From NCBI GenBank assembly GCA_005776885.1, contig SXOD01000009.1, forward strand, positions 29,422-93,421: 64,000 nt of DNA, written 5' to 3'. Positions 63,090-64,000 of the stretch are shown here, one piece after another. Position 1 is the first letter of the stretch. Every line of letters begins with the position of its first letter. A model generated the notes under the pieces. It had not been told where the DNA came from. It did no database searches and saw only the letters and a program-made list of their open reading frames with translations. Origin of the DNA: Planctomycetia bacterium. Lineage in GTDB: Bacteria; Planctomycetota; Phycisphaerae; Phycisphaerales; SM1A02. The translations under genes and the position numbers were made by a program.

Positions 63090-63976
63090 GCCAGGCGATG
63101 TCACCCTCCGCGAACAAGCCCTACGGCATCCAGCGCGTCTGCCGCGCGTGGCGGCTCGCTCGCGCCACCGTCCAGCGCCACAAGGCGCTGGCGGATGATG
63201 CGCCGAGGATCCCCCCGAAACGCGGCCCGAGGACCTTTCTCTCCGACGAGCAGATCCTCGCGGAGATCCGCGCCGTCCTCGCATCCACGCTCTTCGTCGG
63301 CGAAGGCCACCGCAAGGTCTGGGCACGGCTCCGCCAGGAGCGCGGCGTACGCACTTCGATGCGCCGCGTGCTGAGGATCATGCGCGAGCACGGCATCCTC
63401 GCCTGCGACCGTCCGACCGGCGTGCGCGGGCCAGACACCCACGACCGCACGATCACGACAGAGACACCCGACCAGATGTGGGCCATCGATGCGACCGGCT
63501 GCCTCACCGACGAGGGAAACGCCGCCGTCTTCGTGGTCATCGACCACTGCACGGGCGAGTGCCTCGGGGTGCGCGCCGCGCGGCGCGGCACGCGATTTGA
63601 GGCCATCGAGTGCCTGCGCGAGGCGATCCACTTCACGAAGGGGCGGTACGAGGACAAGATCGCGGAGGGCACGAAGCTCCGCCACGACCATGGCAGCCAG
63701 TTCATCTCGCACGCCTTCCAGGACGAGCTCAAGACCCTCGGCATCGAGTCGAGCCCGTCCTTCGTCCGCCAGCCGGAGGGCAACGGCTGCGTCGAGCGGT
63801 TCATCCGAACCCTGAAGGAGCAGCTGCTCTGGCTGCACCGATTCCGGACCATCGAGGAACTCAACCAGGCGCTCCGCGACTTCGCCCGCCGCTTCAACAA
63901 CCACTGGATCATCGGGCGGATCGGCTACCGAACGCCCGCAGCGCACCGACGCATCCTCCTCGGGGAGGCCGCGTGA
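63086..63976 (+). CDS. IS3-family transposase OrfB (DDE integrase)
   Basis: 296 residues. The start is TTG 63086, overlapping the orfA stop, with GGAGG (63073-63077) eight bases before. Domains: HTH_21-like part (EGHRKVWARLRQERG) and an rve integrase core with the DDE triad in MWAIDATG, RHDHGSQFIS and PEGNGCVERFIRTLKEQL. Catalyses excision and insertion of the element. In many IS3 elements OrfAB is made by -1 frameshifting; here reinitiation at TTGA looks at least as likely. Confidence 0.9.
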   Translation: MSQAMSPSANKPYGIQRVCRAWRLARATVQRHKALADDAPRIPPKRGPRTFLSDEQILAEIRAVLASTLFVGEGHRKVWARLRQERGVRTSMRRVLRIMREHGILACDRPTGVRGPDTHDRTITTETPDQMWAIDATGCLTDEGNAAVFVVIDHCTGECLGVRAARRGTRFEAIECLREAIHFTKGRYEDKIAEGTKLRHDHGSQFISHAFQDELKTLGIESSPSFVRQPEGNGCVERFIRTLKEQLLWLHRFRTIEELNQALRDFARRFNNHWIIGRIGYRTPAAHRRILLGEAA

Positions 63977-64000
63977 ATACCAACTTCAACTTGTCTCAGA

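Larger units (their letters stand above)
62648..63999 (+). mobile_element. IS3-family insertion sequence, nearly complete
   Basis: Bounded by an 8-bp terminal inverted repeat CTGAGACA (62648-62655) and TGTCTCAG (63992-63999), with weaker similarity further in. About 1.35 kb with two overlapping transposase frames, orfA and orfB. The right flank lies beyond the window, so the target duplication cannot be checked. Both frames look intact, so the element may be active or recent. Confidence 0.8.

Noticed and set aside
1..64000. CRISPR arrays, tRNA, tmRNA or rRNA genes
   Set aside because: No regularly spaced 25-40 bp repeats and no tRNA-like T-loop/acceptor pattern was found when reading both strands.

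Overview
This GC-rich, gene-dense 64 kb window reads like the chromosome of a planctomycete of the Phycisphaerae type. The evidence is three secreted proteins ending in the D-x-D-x-D-G / DLA-x-x-L-x-x-W-G dockerin-like tail, a PEP-CTERM protein with a PAPGALALLG anchor, multihaem cytochromes paired with FG-GAP/ASPIC (CRTAC1-like) proteins, and a sulfotransferase with TPRs. No tRNA, rRNA or CRISPR array was seen. Genes are tightly packed, and stop/start overlaps of the ATGA, GTGA or TTGA type are the rule inside operons.

Region by region. 1-6.7 kb: end of a di-haem cytochrome with dockerin-like tail, then a membrane cytochrome b/multihaem c protein overlapping a CRTAC1 protein. 6.8-12.4 kb: a DUF1338 (HglS/YdcJ-like) enzyme, a membrane protein, then a long, hairpin-rich leader before a homocysteine-biosynthesis pair (cystathionine gamma-synthase family plus homoserine dehydrogenase). 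12.5-20.5 kb: mostly secreted proteins (C-type lectin, ClpP-like fold, Ntn amidohydrolase, EEP lipoprotein, PEP-CTERM), a DUF1579 protein and a second Cys/Met PLP enzyme. 20.7-28.5 kb: TPR-sulfotransferase, an operon of trigger-factor-like protein, CRTAC1 protein and TPR lipoprotein, and a DUF4139 protein. 28.6-32.2 kb: asparagine synthase facing a dockerin-tailed propeller protein, separated by a hairpin element and a G-rich block.

32.2-38 kb: a compact operon of MFS transporter, small SET-domain methyltransferase and a one-module Pls/PosA-like NRPS (adenylation, carrier, membrane/beta-helix terminal domain), a good candidate for an undescribed amide or short peptide product. 38-41 kb: a VOC protein and an nrfHA nitrite-reductase operon that looks damaged (in-frame amber codon in nrfH, missing N-terminal region in nrfA). 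41-52.4 kb: AhpD-like and rhodanese proteins, then a complete Wsp-order chemosensory operon (MCP, CheW, CheR-TPR, CheW, CheA-REC, CheB) in which the WspR-type receiver carries a SpoIIE/PP2C phosphatase instead of GGDEF, followed by an ECF sigma factor. 52.4-60 kb: small DUF proteins, a Gfo/Idh/MocA oxidoreductase with an Nramp-like transporter, and a divergent GHMP kinase, PhoD-like phosphatase and GNAT acetyltransferase operon. 60-64 kb: a C5-cytosine methyltransferase and a convergent, overlapping probable restriction enzyme, followed by an almost complete IS3-family element reaching the window edge.

Two window-wide patterns stand out: short in-frame tandem duplications (12-30 bp) in the linkers of many genes, and a 44-bp hairpin found after two distant genes with its central A/T loop in opposite orientation. 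All domain names come from reading motifs by eye; no database search was run.
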